Below, in pieces: positions 12,764-26,881 of a DNA stretch of 64,000 bases (position 1 is its first letter; the number at the start of each line of letters is the position of its first letter). The notes under the pieces are model-generated. The model searched no databases. It saw only the letters and a program-made list of their open reading frames with translations, and was not told the DNA's origin. Location: positions 8,950,413 through 9,014,412 of the forward strand of contig OZ038533.1 of the NCBI GenBank assembly GCA_964036665.1. The letters are read 5' to 3'. A program made the position numbers and the translations under genes. This stretch comes from Gordius sp. MW1. Lineage: Eukaryota; Nematomorpha; Gordioida; Gordea; Gordiidae.

Positions 12764-15700
12764 TTTTACCTCAAAATTTTTCACATATTTTTCTTTGAAC
12801 CGTATTCATCCGATGAAAGTTGTCGTTTTCAGAAGTGGTTTCTATGATCCCAAGTAAAAATTTATCAGAATCTAAAAACTATTACTTTGAAATCATGATC
12901 GCATACAGCAGTTTTCAAAAATTAAGCACTCACGTTGCGATACAACAAACTAATCGCAACAATAAAACGTTGTCTTTTGTCAAAATGATAGTTCTCGCAG
13001 CTTAAAACCTCTTTTCGGAAGTCAATCGAGGATAATAGGATTTTCAAATTGGCTTACTTTTATATATTTTTTCATGCTCTTTCACATAGAATCGAAAAAA
13101 ATAAATATTTTTACCTCAAAATTTTTCACATATTTTTCTTTGAACCGTATTCATCCGATGAAAGTTGTCGTTTTCAGAAGTGGTTTCTATGATCCCAAGC
13201 AAAAATTTATCAGAATCTAAAAACTATTACTTTGAAATCATGATCGCATAGAGCAGTTTTCAAAAATTAAGCACTCACGTTGCGATACAACAAACTAATC
13301 GCAATAAAACGTTGTCTTTTGTCAAAATGATAATTCTCGCAGCTTAAAACCTCTTTTCGGAAGTCAATCGAGGATAATAGGATTCTCAAATTGGCTTACT
13401 TTTATATATTTTTTCATGCTCTTTCACATAGAATCGAAAAAAATTAATATTTTTACCTCAAAATTTTTCACATATTTTTCTTTGAACCGTATTCATCCGA
13501 TGAAAGTTGTCCTTTTTTTACGTGATTTCTATGATCCCAAGTAAAAATTTATCAGAATCTAAAAACTATTACTTTGAAATCATGATCGCATAGAGCAGTT
13601 TTCAAAAATTAAGCACTCATGTTGCGATACAACAAACTAATCGCAACAATAAATCGTTGTCTTTTGTCAAAATGATAGTTCTCGCAGTTTAAAACCTCTT
13701 TTCGGAAGTCAATCGAGGATAATAGGATTCTCAAATTGGCTTACTTTTATATATTTTTTTATGCTCTTTCACATAGAATCGAAAAAAATAAATATTTTTA
13801 CCTCAAAATATTTCACATATTTTTCTTTGAACCGTATTCATCCGATGAAAGTTGTCCTTTTTTTACGTGATTTCTATGATCCCAAGTAAAAATTTATCAG
13901 AATCTAAAAACTATCACTTTGAAATCATGATCGCATAGAGGAGTTTTTAAAAATTAAGCACTCACGTTGCGATACAACAAACTAATCGCAACAAAAATCG
14001 TTGTCTTTTGTCAAAATGATAGTTCTCGCAGCTTAAAACCTCTTTTCGGAAGTCAATCGAGGATAATAGGATTCTCAAATTGGCTTACTTTTATATATTT
14101 TTTCATGCTCTTTCACATAGAATCGAAAAATAAAAAATATTTTTACCTCAAAATTTTTCACATATTTTTCTTTGAACCGTATTCATCCGATGAAAATTGT
14201 CGTTTTCAGACGTGGTTTCTATGATCCCAAGTAAAAATTTATCAGAATTCTAAAAACCATTACTTTCAAATCATGATCGCATAGAGCAGTTTTCAAAAAT
14301 TAAGCACTCACGTTGCGATACAACAAACTAATCGCAACAATAAAACGTTGTTTTTTGTCAAAATGATAATTCTCGCAGCTTAAAACCTCTTTTCGGAAGT
14401 CAATCGAAGATAATAGGATTCTCAAATTGGCTTACTTTTATATATTTTTTCATGCTCTTTCACATAGAATCGAAAAAAAATAATATTTTTACCTCAAAAT
14501 TTTTCACATTTTCTTTGAACCGTATTCATCCGATGAAAGTTGTCGTTTTCAGACGTGGTTTCTATGATCCCAAGTAAAAATTTATCATAATTTAAAAACT
14601 ATTACTTTGAAATCATGATCGCATAGAGCAGTTTTCAAAAATTAAGCACTCACGTTGCGATACAACAAACTAATCGCAACAATAAAACGTTGTCTTTTGT
14701 CAAAATGATAGTTCTCGCACCTTAAAACCTCTTTTCGGAAGTCAATCGAGGATAATAGGATTCTCAAATTGGCTTACTTTTATATATTTTTTCATGCTCT
14801 TTCACATAGAATTGAAAAAAATAAATATTTTTACCTCAAAATTTTTCACATATTTTTCTTTGAACCGTATTCATCCGATGAAAGTTGTCGTTTTCAGACG
14901 TGTATTCTATGATCCCAAGTAAAAATTTATCAGAATCTAAAAACTATTACTTTGAAATCATGATCGCATAGAGCAGTTTTCAAAAATTAAGCACTCACGT
15001 TGCGATACAACAAACTAATCGCAACAATGAATCGTTGTCTTTTGTCAAAATGATAGTTCTCGCAGCTTAAAACCTCTTTTCGGAAGTCAATCGAGGATAA
15101 TAGGATTCTCAAATTGGCTTACTTTTATATATTTTTTCATGCTCTTTCACATAGAATCGAAAAAAATAAATATTTTTACCTCAAAATATTTCACATATTT
15201 TCCTTTGAACCGTATTCATCCGATGAAAGTTGTCCTTTTTTCAGGTGATTTCTATGATCCCAAGTAAAAATTTATCAGAATCTAAAAACTATCACTTTGA
15301 AATCATGATCGCATAGAGCAGTTTTTAAAAATTAAGCACTCACGTTGCGATACAACAAACTAATCGCAACAATAAATCGTTGTCTTTTGTCAAAATGATA
15401 GTTCTCGCAGCTTAAAACCTCTTTTCGGAAGTCAATCGAGGATAATAGGATTCTCAAATTGGCTTACTTTTATATATTTTTTCATGCTCTTTCACATAGA
15501 ATCGAAAAATAAAAAATATTTTTACCTCAAAATTTTTCACATATTTTTCTTTGAACCGTATTCATCCGATGAAAATTGTCGTTTTCAGACGTGGTTTCTA
15601 TGATCCCAAGTAAAAATTTATAAGAATCTAAAAACCATTACTTTCAAATCATGATCGCATAGAGCAGTTTTCAAAAATTAAGCACTCACGTTGCGATACA

Positions 15701-15864
15701 ACAAACTAATCGCAACAATAAAACGTTGCCTTTGTCAAAATGATACTTCTCGCAGCTTAAAACCTCTTTTCGGAAGTCAATCGAGGATAATAGGATTCTC
15801 AAATTGGCTTACTTTTATATATTTTTTCATGATCTTTCACATAGAATCAAAAAAAAAAAAATAT
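12764..15864 (+). repeat. 9-mer HOR (3.1 kb), copy 2
   Basis: Starts: 12764, 13109, 13451, 13796, 14141, 14487, 14829, 15174, 15520. It matches the preceding unit member by member. By eye the two units differ at well over ten places, concentrated in the fifth and sixth members: 14141 has gttgtttttt and cgaagata; 14487 has a shortened cacattttcttt and tcataattt, where copy 1 at 11383 has ttttaactc and ccatgatccctatt. The pair is therefore older, or more edited by exchange, than the 3.79-kb pair at 35.8-43.35 kb. Confidence 0.88.
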
Positions 15865-16884
15865 TTTTACCTTAAAATTTTTCACATATTTTTCTTTGAA
15901 CCGTATTCATCCGATGAAAGTTGTCGTTTTCAGACGTGGTTTCTATGATCCCAAGTAAAAATTTATCAGAATCTAAAAACTATTACTTTGAAATCATGAT
16001 CGCATAGAGCAGTTTTCAAAAATTAAGCACTCACGTTGAGATACAACAAACTAATCGCAACAATAAAACGTTGTCTTTTGTCAAAATGATAGTTCTCGCA
16101 GCTTAAAACCTCTTTTCGGAAGTCAATCGAGGATAATATTATTCTCAAATTGGCGTACTTTTATATATTTTTTCATGCTCTTTCACATAGAATTGAAAAA
16201 AATAAATATTTTTACCTCAAAATTTTCACATATTTTTCTTTGAACCGTATTCATCCGATGAAAGTTGTCGTTTTCAGACGTGTATTCTAAAAAATTTATC
16301 AGAATCTAAAAACTATTACTTTGAAATCATGATCGCATAGAGCAGTTTTCAAAAATTAAGCACTCACGTTGCGATACAACAAACTAATCGCAACAATAAA
16401 TCGTTGTCTTTTGTCAAAATGATAGTTCTCGCAGCTTAAAACCTCTTTTCGGAAGTCAATCGAGGATAATAGGATTCTCAAATTGGCTTACTTTTATATA
16501 TTTTTTCATGCTCTTTCACATAGAATCGAAAAAAATAAATATTTTTACATCAAAATATTTCACATATTTTTCTTTGAACCGTATTCATCCGATGAAAGTT
16601 GTCCTTTTTTTACGTGATTTCTATGATCCCAAGTAAAAATTTATCAGAATCTAAAAACTATCACTTTGAAATCATGATCGCATAGAGCAGTTTTCAAAAA
16701 TTAAGCACTCACGTTGCGATACAACAAACTAATCGCAACAATAAAACGTTGCCTTTGTCAAAATGATAGTTCTCGCAGCTTAAAACCTCTTTTCGGAAGT
16801 CAATCGAGGATAATAGGATTCTCAAATTGGCTTACTTTTATATATTTTTTCATGCTCTTTCACATAGAATCAAAAAAAAAATAG
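15865..16884 (+). repeat. Three transitional monomers, including an 11-bp deletion and a chimera
   Basis: Starts 15865, 16210 and 16543. The first resembles class r of the next block (aatattattctc, ggcgtac). The second (333 bp) has lost tgatcccaagt, so it reads attctaaaaaattt, and one t of the aaaattttt tract. The third begins as a tatttc / tgtccttttttt monomer with aactatcac, then from about 16675-16690 switches to a gttttcaaaaatt / gttgcctttg monomer with an A-rich tail ending atagttttacc. These three link the 9-mer block to the tetramer block. Confidence 0.8.
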
Positions 16885-19800
16885 TTTTACCTTAAAATTT
16901 TTCACATGTTTTTCTTTGAACCGTATTCATCCGATGAAAGTTGTCGTTTTCAGACGTGGTTTCTATGATCCCAAGTAAAAATTTATCAGAATCTAAAAAC
17001 TATTACTTTGAAATCATGATCGCATAGAGAAGTTTTCAAAAATTAAGCACTCACGTTGCGATACAACAAACTAATCGCAACAATAAAACGTTGTCTTTTG
17101 TCAAAATGATAGTTCTCGCAGCTTAAAACCTCTTTTCGGAAGTCAATCGAGGATAATAGGATTCTCAAATTGGCTTACTTTTATATATTTTTTCATGCTC
17201 TTTTACATAGAATCGAAAAATAAAAAATATTTTTACCTCAAAATTTTTCACATATTTTTCTTTGAACCGTATTCATCCGATGAAAATTGTCGTTTTTAGA
17301 CGTGGTTTCTATGATCCCAAGTAAAAATTTATCAGAATCTAAAAACCATTACTTTCAAATCATGATCGCATAGCAGTTTTCAAAAATTAAGCACTCACGT
17401 TGCGATACAACAAACTAATCGCAACAATAAAACGTTGCCTTTGTCAAAATGATAGTTCTCGCAGCTTAAAACCTCTTTTCGGAAATCAATCGAGGATAAT
17501 AGGATTCTCAAATTGGCTTACTTTTATATATTTTTTCATGCTCTTTCACATAGAATCAAAAAAAATAAATATTTTTACCTTAAAATTTTTCACATATTTT
17601 TCTTTGAACCGTGTTCATCCGATGAAAGTTGTCGTTTTCAGACGTGGTTTCTATGATCCCAAGTAAAAATTTATCAGAATCTAAAAACTATTACTTTGAA
17701 ATCATGATCGCATAGAGCAGTTTTCAAAAATTAAGCACTCACGTTGCGATACAACAAACTAATCGCAACAATAAAACGTTGTCTTTTGTCAAAATGATAG
17801 TTCTCGCAGCTTAAAACCTCTTTTCGGAAGTCAATCGAGGATAATATTATTCTCAAATTGGCGTACTTTTATATATTTTTTCATGCTCTTTCACATAGAA
17901 TTGAAAAAAATAAATATTTTTACCTCAAAATTTTTCACATATTTTTCTTTGAACCGTATTCATCCGATGAAAATTGTCGTTTTCAGACGTGGTTTCTATG
18001 ATCCCAAGTAATAATTTATCAGAATCTAAAAACCATTACTTTCAAATCATGATCGCATAGAGCAGTTTTCAAAAATTAAGCACTCACGTTGCGATACAAC
18101 AAACTAATCGCAACAATAAAACGTTGCCTTTGTCAAAATGATAGTTCTCGCAGCTTAAAACCTCTTTTCGGAAATCAATCGAGGATAATAGGATTCTCAA
18201 ATTGGCTTACTTTTATATATTTTTTCATGCTCTTTCACATAGAATCAAAAAAAATAAATATTTTTACCTTAAAATTTTTCACATATTTTTCTTTGAACCG
18301 TGTTCATCCGATGAAAGTTGTCGTTTTCAGACGTGGTTTCTATGATCCCAAGTAAAAATTTATCAGAATCTAAAAACTATTACTTTGAAATCATGATCGC
18401 ATAGAGAAGTTTTCAAAAATTAAGCACTCACGTTGCGATACAACAAACTAATCGCAACAATAAAACGTTGTCTTTTGTCAAAATGATAGTTCTCGCAGCT
18501 TAAAACCTCTTTTCGGAAGTCAATCGAGGATAATAGGATTCTCAAATTGGCTTACTTTTATATATTTTTTCATGCTCTTTTACATAGAATCGAAAAATAA
18601 AAAATATTTTTACCTCAAAATTTTTCACATATTTTTCTTTGAACCGTATTCATCCGATGAAAATTGTCGTTTTTAGACGTGGTTTCTATGATCCCAAGTA
18701 AAAATTTATCAGAATCTAAAAACCATTACTTTCAAATCATGATCGCATAGCAGTTTTCAAAAATTAAGCACTCACGTTGCGATACAACAAACTAATCGCA
18801 ACAATAAAACGTTGCCTTTGTCAAAATGATAGTTCTCGCAGCTTAAAACCTCTTTTCGGAAATCAATCGAGGATAATAGGATTCTCAAATTGGCTTACTT
18901 TTATATATTTTTTCATGCTCTTTCACATAGAATCAAAAAAAATAAATATTTTTACCTTAAAATTTTTCACATATTTTTCTTTGAACCGTGTTCATCCGAT
19001 GAAAGTTGTCGTTTTCAGACGTGGTTTCTATGATCCCAAGTAAAAATTTATCAGAATCTAAAAACTATTACTTTGAAATCATGATCGCATAGAGCAGTTT
19101 TCAAAAATTAAGCACTCACGTTGCGATACAACAAACTAATCGCAACAATAAAACGTTGTCTTTTGTCAAAATGATAGTTCTCGCAGCTTAAAACCTCTTT
19201 TCGGAAGTCAATCGAGGATAATATTATTCTCAAATTGGCGTACTTTTATATATTTTTTCATGCTCTTTCACATAGAATTGAAAAAAATAAATATTTTTAC
19301 CTCAAAATTTTTCACATATTTTTCTTTGAACCGTATTCATCCGATGAAAATTGTCGTTTTCAGACGTGGTTTCTATGATCCCAAGTAATAATTTATCAGA
19401 ATCTAAAAACCATTACTTTCAAATCATGATCGCATAGAGCAGTTTTCAAAAATTAAGCACTCACGTTGCGATACAACAAACTAATCGCAACAATAAAACG
19501 TTGCCTTTGTCAAAATGATAGTTCTCGCAGCTTAAAACCTCTTTTCGGAAATCAATCGAGGATAATAGGATTCTCAAATTGGCTTACTTTTATATATTTT
19601 TTCATGCTCTTTCACATAGAATCAAAAAAAATAAATATTTTTACCTTAAAATTTTTCACATATTTTTCTTTGAACCGTGTTCATCCGATGAAAGTTGTCG
19701 TTTTCAGACGTGGTTTCTATGATCCCAAGTAAAAATTTATCAGAATCTAAAAACTATTACTTTGAAATCATGATCGCATAGAGCAGTTTTCAAAAATTAA

Positions 19801-19983
19801 GCACTCACGTTGCGATACAACAAACTAATCGCAACAATAAAACGTTGTCTTTTGTCAAAATGATAGTTCTCGCAGCTTAAAACCTCTTTTCGGAAGTCAA
19901 TCGAGGATAATATTATTCTCAAATTGGCGTACTTTTATATATTTTTTCATGCTCTTTCACATAGAATTGAAAAAAATAAATAT
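16885..19983 (+). repeat. Tetramer p-q-r-s HOR (1,377 bp) with 689-bp dimer substructure
   Basis: Starts: 16885, 17231, 17573, 17918, 18262, 18608, 18950, 19295, 19639; the s member of the last dimer opens the next block at 19984. Tags: p = gagaagttttc and cttttacatag; q = tttttagacg and gcatagcag (3-bp loss); r = cgtgttcatcc, aatattattctc, ggcgtac; s = aagtaataattt. q and s share gttgcctttg and ggaaatcaatcg. Unit offsets p-p, q-q, r-r and s-s are all 1,377 bp. After s at 19295 another r-s pair follows, so the last expansion was of the dimer. q and s share the same second half, as do alternate members generally, showing an older dimer inside the tetramer. Confidence 0.88.
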
Positions 19984-22900
19984 TTTTACCTCAAAATTTT
20001 TCACATATTTTTCTTTGAACCGTATTCATCCGATGAAAATTGTCGTTTTCAGACGTGGTTTCTATGATCCCAAGTAATAATTTATCAGAATCTAAAAACC
20101 ATTACTTTCAAATCATGATCGCATAGAGCAGTTTTCAAAAATTAAGCACTCACGTTGCGATACAACAAACTAATCGCAACAATAAAACGTTGTCTTTTGT
20201 CAAAATGATAGTTCTCGCAGCTTAAAACCTTTTTTCGGAAGTCAATCGAGGATAATAGGATTCTCAAATTGGCTTACTTTTATATATTTTTTCATGCTCT
20301 TTCACATAGAATCGAAAAAAAAAATAAATATTTTTACCTCAAAATTTTTCACATATTTTTCTTTGAACCGTATTCATCCGATGAAAGTTGTCGTTTTCAG
20401 ACGTGGTTTCTATGATCCCAAGTAAAAATTTATTAGAATCTAAAAACTATTACTTTGAAATCATGATCGCATAGAGCAGTTTTCAAAAATTAAGCACTCA
20501 CGTTGCGATACAACAAACTAATCGCAACAATAAAACGTTGTCTTTTGTCAAAATGATAGTTCTCGCAGCTTAAAACCTTTTTTCGGAAGTCAATCGAGGA
20601 TAATAGGATTCTCAAATTGGCTTACTTTTATATATTTTTTCATGCTCTTTCACATAGAATTAAAAAAAATAAATATTTTTACCTCAAAATTTTTCACATA
20701 TTTTTCTTTGAACCGTATTCATCCGATGAAAGTTGTCGTTTTCAGACGTGTATTCTATGATCCCAAGTAAAAATTTATCAGAATCTAAAAACTCTTACTT
20801 TGAAATCATGATCGCATAGAGCAGTTTTCAAAAATTAAGCACTCACGTTGCGATACAACAAACTAATCGCAACAATAAATCGTTGTCTTTTGTCAAAATG
20901 ATAGTTCTCGCAGCTTAAAACCTCTTTTCGGAAGTCAATCGAGGATAATAGGATTCTCAAATTGGCTTACTTTTATATATTTTTTCATGCTCTTTCACAT
21001 AGAATCGAAAAAAATAAATATTTTTACCTCAAAATATTTCACATATTTTTCTTTGAACCGTATTCATCCGATGAAAGTTGTCCTTTTTTCACGTGATTTC
21101 TATGATCCCAAGTGAAAATTTATCAGAATCTAAAAACTATCTCTTTGAAATCATGATCGCATAGAGCAGTTTGTAAAAATTAAGCACTCACGTTGCGATA
21201 CAACAAACTAATCGCAACAATAAATCGTTGTCTTTTGTCAAAATGATAGTTCTCGCAGCTTAAAACCTCTTTTCGGAAGTCAATCGAGGATAATAGGATT
21301 CTCAAATTGGCTTACTTTTATATATTTTTTCATGCTCTTTCACATAGAATCGAAAAATAAAAAATATTTTTACCTCAAAATTTTTCACATATTTTTCTTT
21401 GAACCGTATTCATCCGATGAAAATTGTCGTTTTCAGACGTGGTTTCTATGATCCCAAGTAAAAATTTATCAGAATCTAAAAACCATTACTTTCAAATCAT
21501 GATCGCATAGAGCAGTTTTCAAAAACTAAGCACTCACGTTGCGATACGACAAACTAATCGCAACAATAAAACGTTGTCTTTTGTCAAAATGATAGTTCTC
21601 GCAGCTTAAAACCTCTTTTCGGAAGTCAATCGAGGATAATAGGATTCTCAAATTGGCGTACTTTTATATATTTTTTCATGCTCTTTCACATAGAATTGAA
21701 AAAAATAAATATTTTTACCTCAAAATTTTTCACATATTTTTCTTTGAACCGTATTCATCCGATGAAAATTGTCGTTTTCAGACGTGGTTTCTATGATCCC
21801 AAGTAAAAATTTATCAGAATCTAAAAACCATTACTTTCAAATCATGATCGCATAGAGCAGTTTTCAAAAATTAAGCACTCACGTTGCGATACAACAAACT
21901 AATCGCAACAATAAAACGTTGTCTTTTGTCAAAATGATAGTTCTCGCAGCTTAAAACCTTTTTTCGGAAGTCAATCGAGGATAATAGGATTCTCAAATTG
22001 GCTTACTTTTATATATTTTTTCATGCTCTTTCACATAGAATCGAAAAAAAAAAATATTTTTACCTCAAAATTTTTCACATATTTTTCTTTGAACCGTATT
22101 CATCCGATGAAAGTTGTCGTTTTCAGACGTGGTTTCTATGATCCCAAGTAAATATTTATTAGAATCTAAAAACTATTACTTTGAAATCATGATCGCATAG
22201 AGCAGTTTTCAAAAATTAAGCACTCACGTTGCGATACAACAAACTAATCGCAACAATAAAACGTTGTCTTTTGTCAAAATGATAGTTCTCGCAGCTTAAA
22301 ACCTTTTTTCGGAAGTCAATCGAGGATAATAGGATTCTCAAATTGGCTTACTTTTATATATTTTTTCATGCTCTTTCACATAGAATTGAAAAAAATAAAT
22401 ATTTTTACCTCAAAATTTTTCACATATTTTTCTTTGAACCGTATTCATCCGATGAAAGTTGTCGTTTTCAGACGTGTATTCTATGATCCCAAGTAAAAAT
22501 TTATCAGAATCTAAAAACTATTACTTTGAAATCATGATCGCATAGAGCAGTTTTCAAAAATTAAGCACTCACGTTGCGATACAACAAACTAATCGCAACA
22601 ATAAATCGTTGTCTTTTGTCAAAATGATAGTTCTCGCAGCTTAAAACCTCTTTTCGGAAGTCAATCGAGGATAATAGGATTCTCAAATTGGCTTACTTTT
22701 ATATATTTTTTCATGCTCTTTCACATAGAATCGAAAAAAATAAATATTTTTACCTCAAAATATTTCACATATTTTTCTTTGAACCGTATTCATCCGATGA
22801 AAGTTGTCCTTTTTTCACGTGATTTCTGATCCCAAGTAAAAATTTATCAGAATCTAAAAACTATCACTTTCAAATCATGATCGCATAGAGCAGTTTGTAA

Positions 22901-24471
22901 AAATTAAGCACTCACGTTGCGATACAACAAACTAATCGCAACAATAAATCGTTGTCTTTTGTCAAAATGATAGTTCTCGCAGCTTAAAACCTCTTTTCGG
23001 AAGTCAATCGAGAATAATAGGATTCTCAAATTGGCTTACTTTTATATATTTTTTCATGCTCTTTCACATAGAATCGAAAAATAAAAAATATTTTTACCTC
23101 AAAATTTTTCACATATTTTTCTTTGAACCGTATTCATCCGATGAAAATTGTCGTTTTCAGACGTGGTTTCTATGATCCCAAGTAAAAATTTATCAGAATC
23201 TAAAAACCATTACTTTCAAATCATGATCGCATAGAGCAGTTTTCAAAAACTAAGCACTCACGTTGCGATACAACAAACTAATCGCAACAATAAAACGTTG
23301 TCTTTTGTCAAAATGATAGTTCTCGCAGCTTAAAACCTCTTTTCGGAAGTCAATCGAGGATAATAGGATTCTCAAATTGGCGTACTTTTATATATTTTTT
23401 CATGCTCTTTCACATAGAATTGAAAAAAATAAATATTTTTACCTCAAAATTTTTCACATATTTTTCTTTGAACTGTATTCATCCGATGAAAATTGTCGTT
23501 TTCAGACGTGGTTTCTATGATCCCAAGTAAAAATTTATCAGAATCTAAAAACCATTACTTTCAAATCATGATCGCATAGAGCAGTTTTTAAAAATTAAGC
23601 ACTCACGTTGCGATACAAGAAACTAATCCCAACAATAAATCGTTGTCTTTTGTCAAAATGATAGTTCTCGCAGCTTAAAACCTCTTTTCGGAAGTCAATA
23701 GAGGATAATAGGATTCTCAAATTGGCTTACTTTTATATATTTTTTCATGCTCTTTCACATAGAATCGAAAAAAATAAATATTTTTACCTCAAAATTTTTC
23801 ACATATTTTTCTTTGAACCGTATTCATCCGATGAAAGTTGTCGTTTTCAGACGTGTATTCTATGATCCCAAGTAAAAATTTATCAGAATCTAAAAACTAT
23901 TACTTTGAAATCATGATCGCATAGAGCAGTTTTCAAAAATTAAGCACTCACGTTGCGATACAACAAACTAATCGCAACAATAAAACGTTGTCTTTTGTCA
24001 AAATGATAGTTCTCGCAGCTTAAAACCTCTTTTCGGAAGTCATTCGAGGATAATAGGATTCTCAAATTGGCGTACTTTTATATATTTTTTCATGCTCTTT
24101 CACATAGAATTGAAAAAAATAAATATTTTTACCTCAAAGTTTTTCACATATTTTTCTTTGAACCGTATTCATCCGATGAAAATTGTCGTTTTCAGACGTG
24201 GTTTCTATGATCCCAAGTAAAAATTTATCAGAATCTAAAAACCATTACTTTCAAATCATGATCGCATAGAGCAGTTTTCAAGAATTAAGCACTCACGTTG
24301 CGATACAACAAACTAATCGCAACAATAAAACGTTGCCTTTGTCAAAATGATAGTTCTCGCAGCTTAAACCCTCTTTTCGGAAGTCAATTAAGGATAATAG
24401 GATTCTCAAATTGGCTTACTTTTATATATTTTTTCATGCTCTTTCACATAGAATCAAAAAAAAAAAAATAT
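19984..24471 (+). repeat. Pentamer c'-e-g-f-a HOR (about 1.73 kb), return of block 1 classes
   Basis: Starts: 19984, 20332, 20677, 21022, 21368, 21713, 22058, 22403, 22748, 23092, 23437, 23782, 24127. Offsets between the first and second pentamer are 1,724-1,729 bp. Classes match those of 1-7.6 kb, including a rare gatacgacaaac in class a at 21368 that also occurs at 1382. The first monomer (19984) is a chimera: s-type up to aagtaataattt, then c'-type from gttgtcttttg and ccttttttc. After the second pentamer come a class b copy (23437), a g-front copy with an a- or r-type end (ggcgtac, 23782), and an s-like copy with gttgcctttg (24127). Confidence 0.85.
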
Positions 24472-26881
24472 TTTTACCTTAAAATTTTTCACATATTTTT
24501 CTTTGAACCGTATTCATCCGATGAAAGTTGTCGTTTTCAGACGTGGTTTCTATGATCCCAAGTAAAAATTTACCAGAATCTAAAAACTATTACTTTGAAA
24601 TCATGATCGCATAGAGCAGTTTTCAAAAATTAAGCACTCACGTTGCGATACAACAAACTAATCGCAACAATAAAACGTTGTCTTTTGTCAAAATGATAGT
24701 TCTCGCAGCTTAAAACCTCTTTTCGGAAGTCAATCGAGGATAATAGGATTCTCAAATTGGCTTACTTTTATATATTTTTTCATGCTCTTTCACATAGAAT
24801 TGAAAAAAATAAATATTTTTACCTCAAAATTTTTCACATTTTTCTTTGAACCGTATTCATCCGATGAAAGTTGTCGTTTTCAGACGTGTATCTATGATCC
24901 CAAGTAAAAATTTATCAGAATCTAAAAACTATTACTTTGAAATCATGATCGCATAGAGCAGTTTTCAAAAATTAAGCACACACTTTGCGATACAACAAAC
25001 TAATCGCAACAATAAATCGTTTCTTTTGTCAAAATGATAGTTCTCGCAGCTTAAAACCTCTTTTCGGAAGTCAATCGAGGATAATAGGATTCTCAAATTG
25101 GCTTACTTTTATATATTTTTTCAGGCTTTTTCACATAGAATCGAAAAAAATAAATATTTTTACCTCAAAATATTTCACATATTTTTCTTTGAACCGTATT
25201 CATCCGATGAAAGTTGTCCTTTTTTTACGAGATTTCTATGATCCCAAGTAAAAATTTATCAGAATCTAAAAACTATCACTTTGAAATCATGATCGCAAAG
25301 AGCAGTTTTTAAAAATTAAGCACTCACGTTGCGATACAACAAACTAATCGCAACAATAAATCGTTGTCTTTTGTCAAAATGATAGTTCTCGCAGCTTAAA
25401 ACCTCTTTTCGGAAGTCAATCGAGGATAATAGGATTCTCAAATTGGCTTACTTTTATATATTTTTTCATGCTCTTTCACATAGAATCGAAAAAAATTAAT
25501 ATTTTTACCTCAAAATTTTTCACATATTTTTCTTTGAACCGTATTTATCCGATGAAAGTTGTCGTTTTCAGAAGTGGTTTCTATGATCCCAAGCAAAAAT
25601 TTATCAGAATCTAAAAACTATTACTTTGAAATCATGATCGCATAGAGCAGTTTTCAAAAACTAAGCACTCACGTTGCGATACAACAAACTAATCGCAACA
25701 ATAAAACGTTGTCTTTTGTCAAAATGATAGTTCTCGCAGCTTAAAACCTCTTTTCGGAAGTCAATCGAGGATAATAGGATTCTCAATTGGCTTACTTTTA
25801 TATATTTTTTCATGCTCTTTCACATAGAATCGAAAAAAATAAATATTTTTACCTCAAAATTTTTCACATATTTTTCTTTGAACCGTATTCATCCGATGAA
25901 AGTTGTCGTTTTTAGACGTGGTTTCTATGATCCCAAGTAAAAATTTATCAGAATCTAAAAACTATTACTTTGAAAACATGATCGCATAGAGCAGTTTTCA
26001 AAAATTAAGCACTCACGTTGCGATACAACAAACTAATCGCAACAATAAAACGTTGTCTTTTGTCAAAATTATAGTTCTCGCAGCTTAAAACCTCATTTCG
26101 GAAGTCAATCGAGGATAATATGATTCTCAAATTGGCTTACTTTTATATATTTTTTCATGCTCTTTCACATAGAATCGAAAAAAATAAATATTTTTACCTC
26201 AAAATTCTTCACATATTTTTCTTTGAACCGTATTCATCCGATGAAAGTTGTCGTTTTCAGAAGTGGTTTCTATGATCCCAAGTAAAAATTTATCAGAATC
26301 TAAAAACTATTACTTTGAAATCATGATCGCACACAGCAGTTTTCAAAAATTAAGCACTCACGTTGCGATACAACAAACTAATCGCAACAATAAAACGTTG
26401 TCTTTTGTCAAAATGATAGTTCTCGCAGCTTAAAACCTCTTTTCGGAAGTCAATCGAGGATAATAGGATTCTCAAAATGGGTTACTTTTATATATTTTTT
26501 CATGCTCTTTTACACAGAATCGAAAAAAATAAATATTTTTACCTCAAAATTTTTCACATATTTTTCTTTGAACCGTATTCATCCGATGAAAGTTGTCGTT
26601 TTCAGACGTGGTTTCTATGATCCCAAGTAAAAATTTATCAGAATCTAAAAACTATTACTTTGAAATCATGATCGCATACAGCAGTTTTCAAAAATTAAGC
26701 ACTCACGTTGCGATACAACAAACTAATCGCAACAATAAAACGTTGTCTTTTGTCAAAATTATAGTTCTCGCAGCTTAAAACCTCATTTCGGAAGTCAATC
26801 GAGGATAATAGGATTCTCAAATTGGCTTACTTTTATATATTTTTTCATGCTCTTTCACATAGAATTGAAAATAATAAAAAA
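24472..26881 (+). repeat. Block H, copy 2 of 4 (7 monomers)
   Basis: Starts: 24472, 24817, 25158, 25503, 25847, 26192, 26537. The order tttaccag; cgtgtatctatg; tatttc with acgagattt and atcgcaaagag; tatttatcc; gaaaacatg; atcgcacacag; catacagcag matches copy 1 about 17 kb upstream, plus the extra third member. Private changes: cacactttgcg near 24979, gtcgtttttagacg near 25907, and an unusual tail gaaaataataaaaaat near 26867. Confidence 0.85.
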
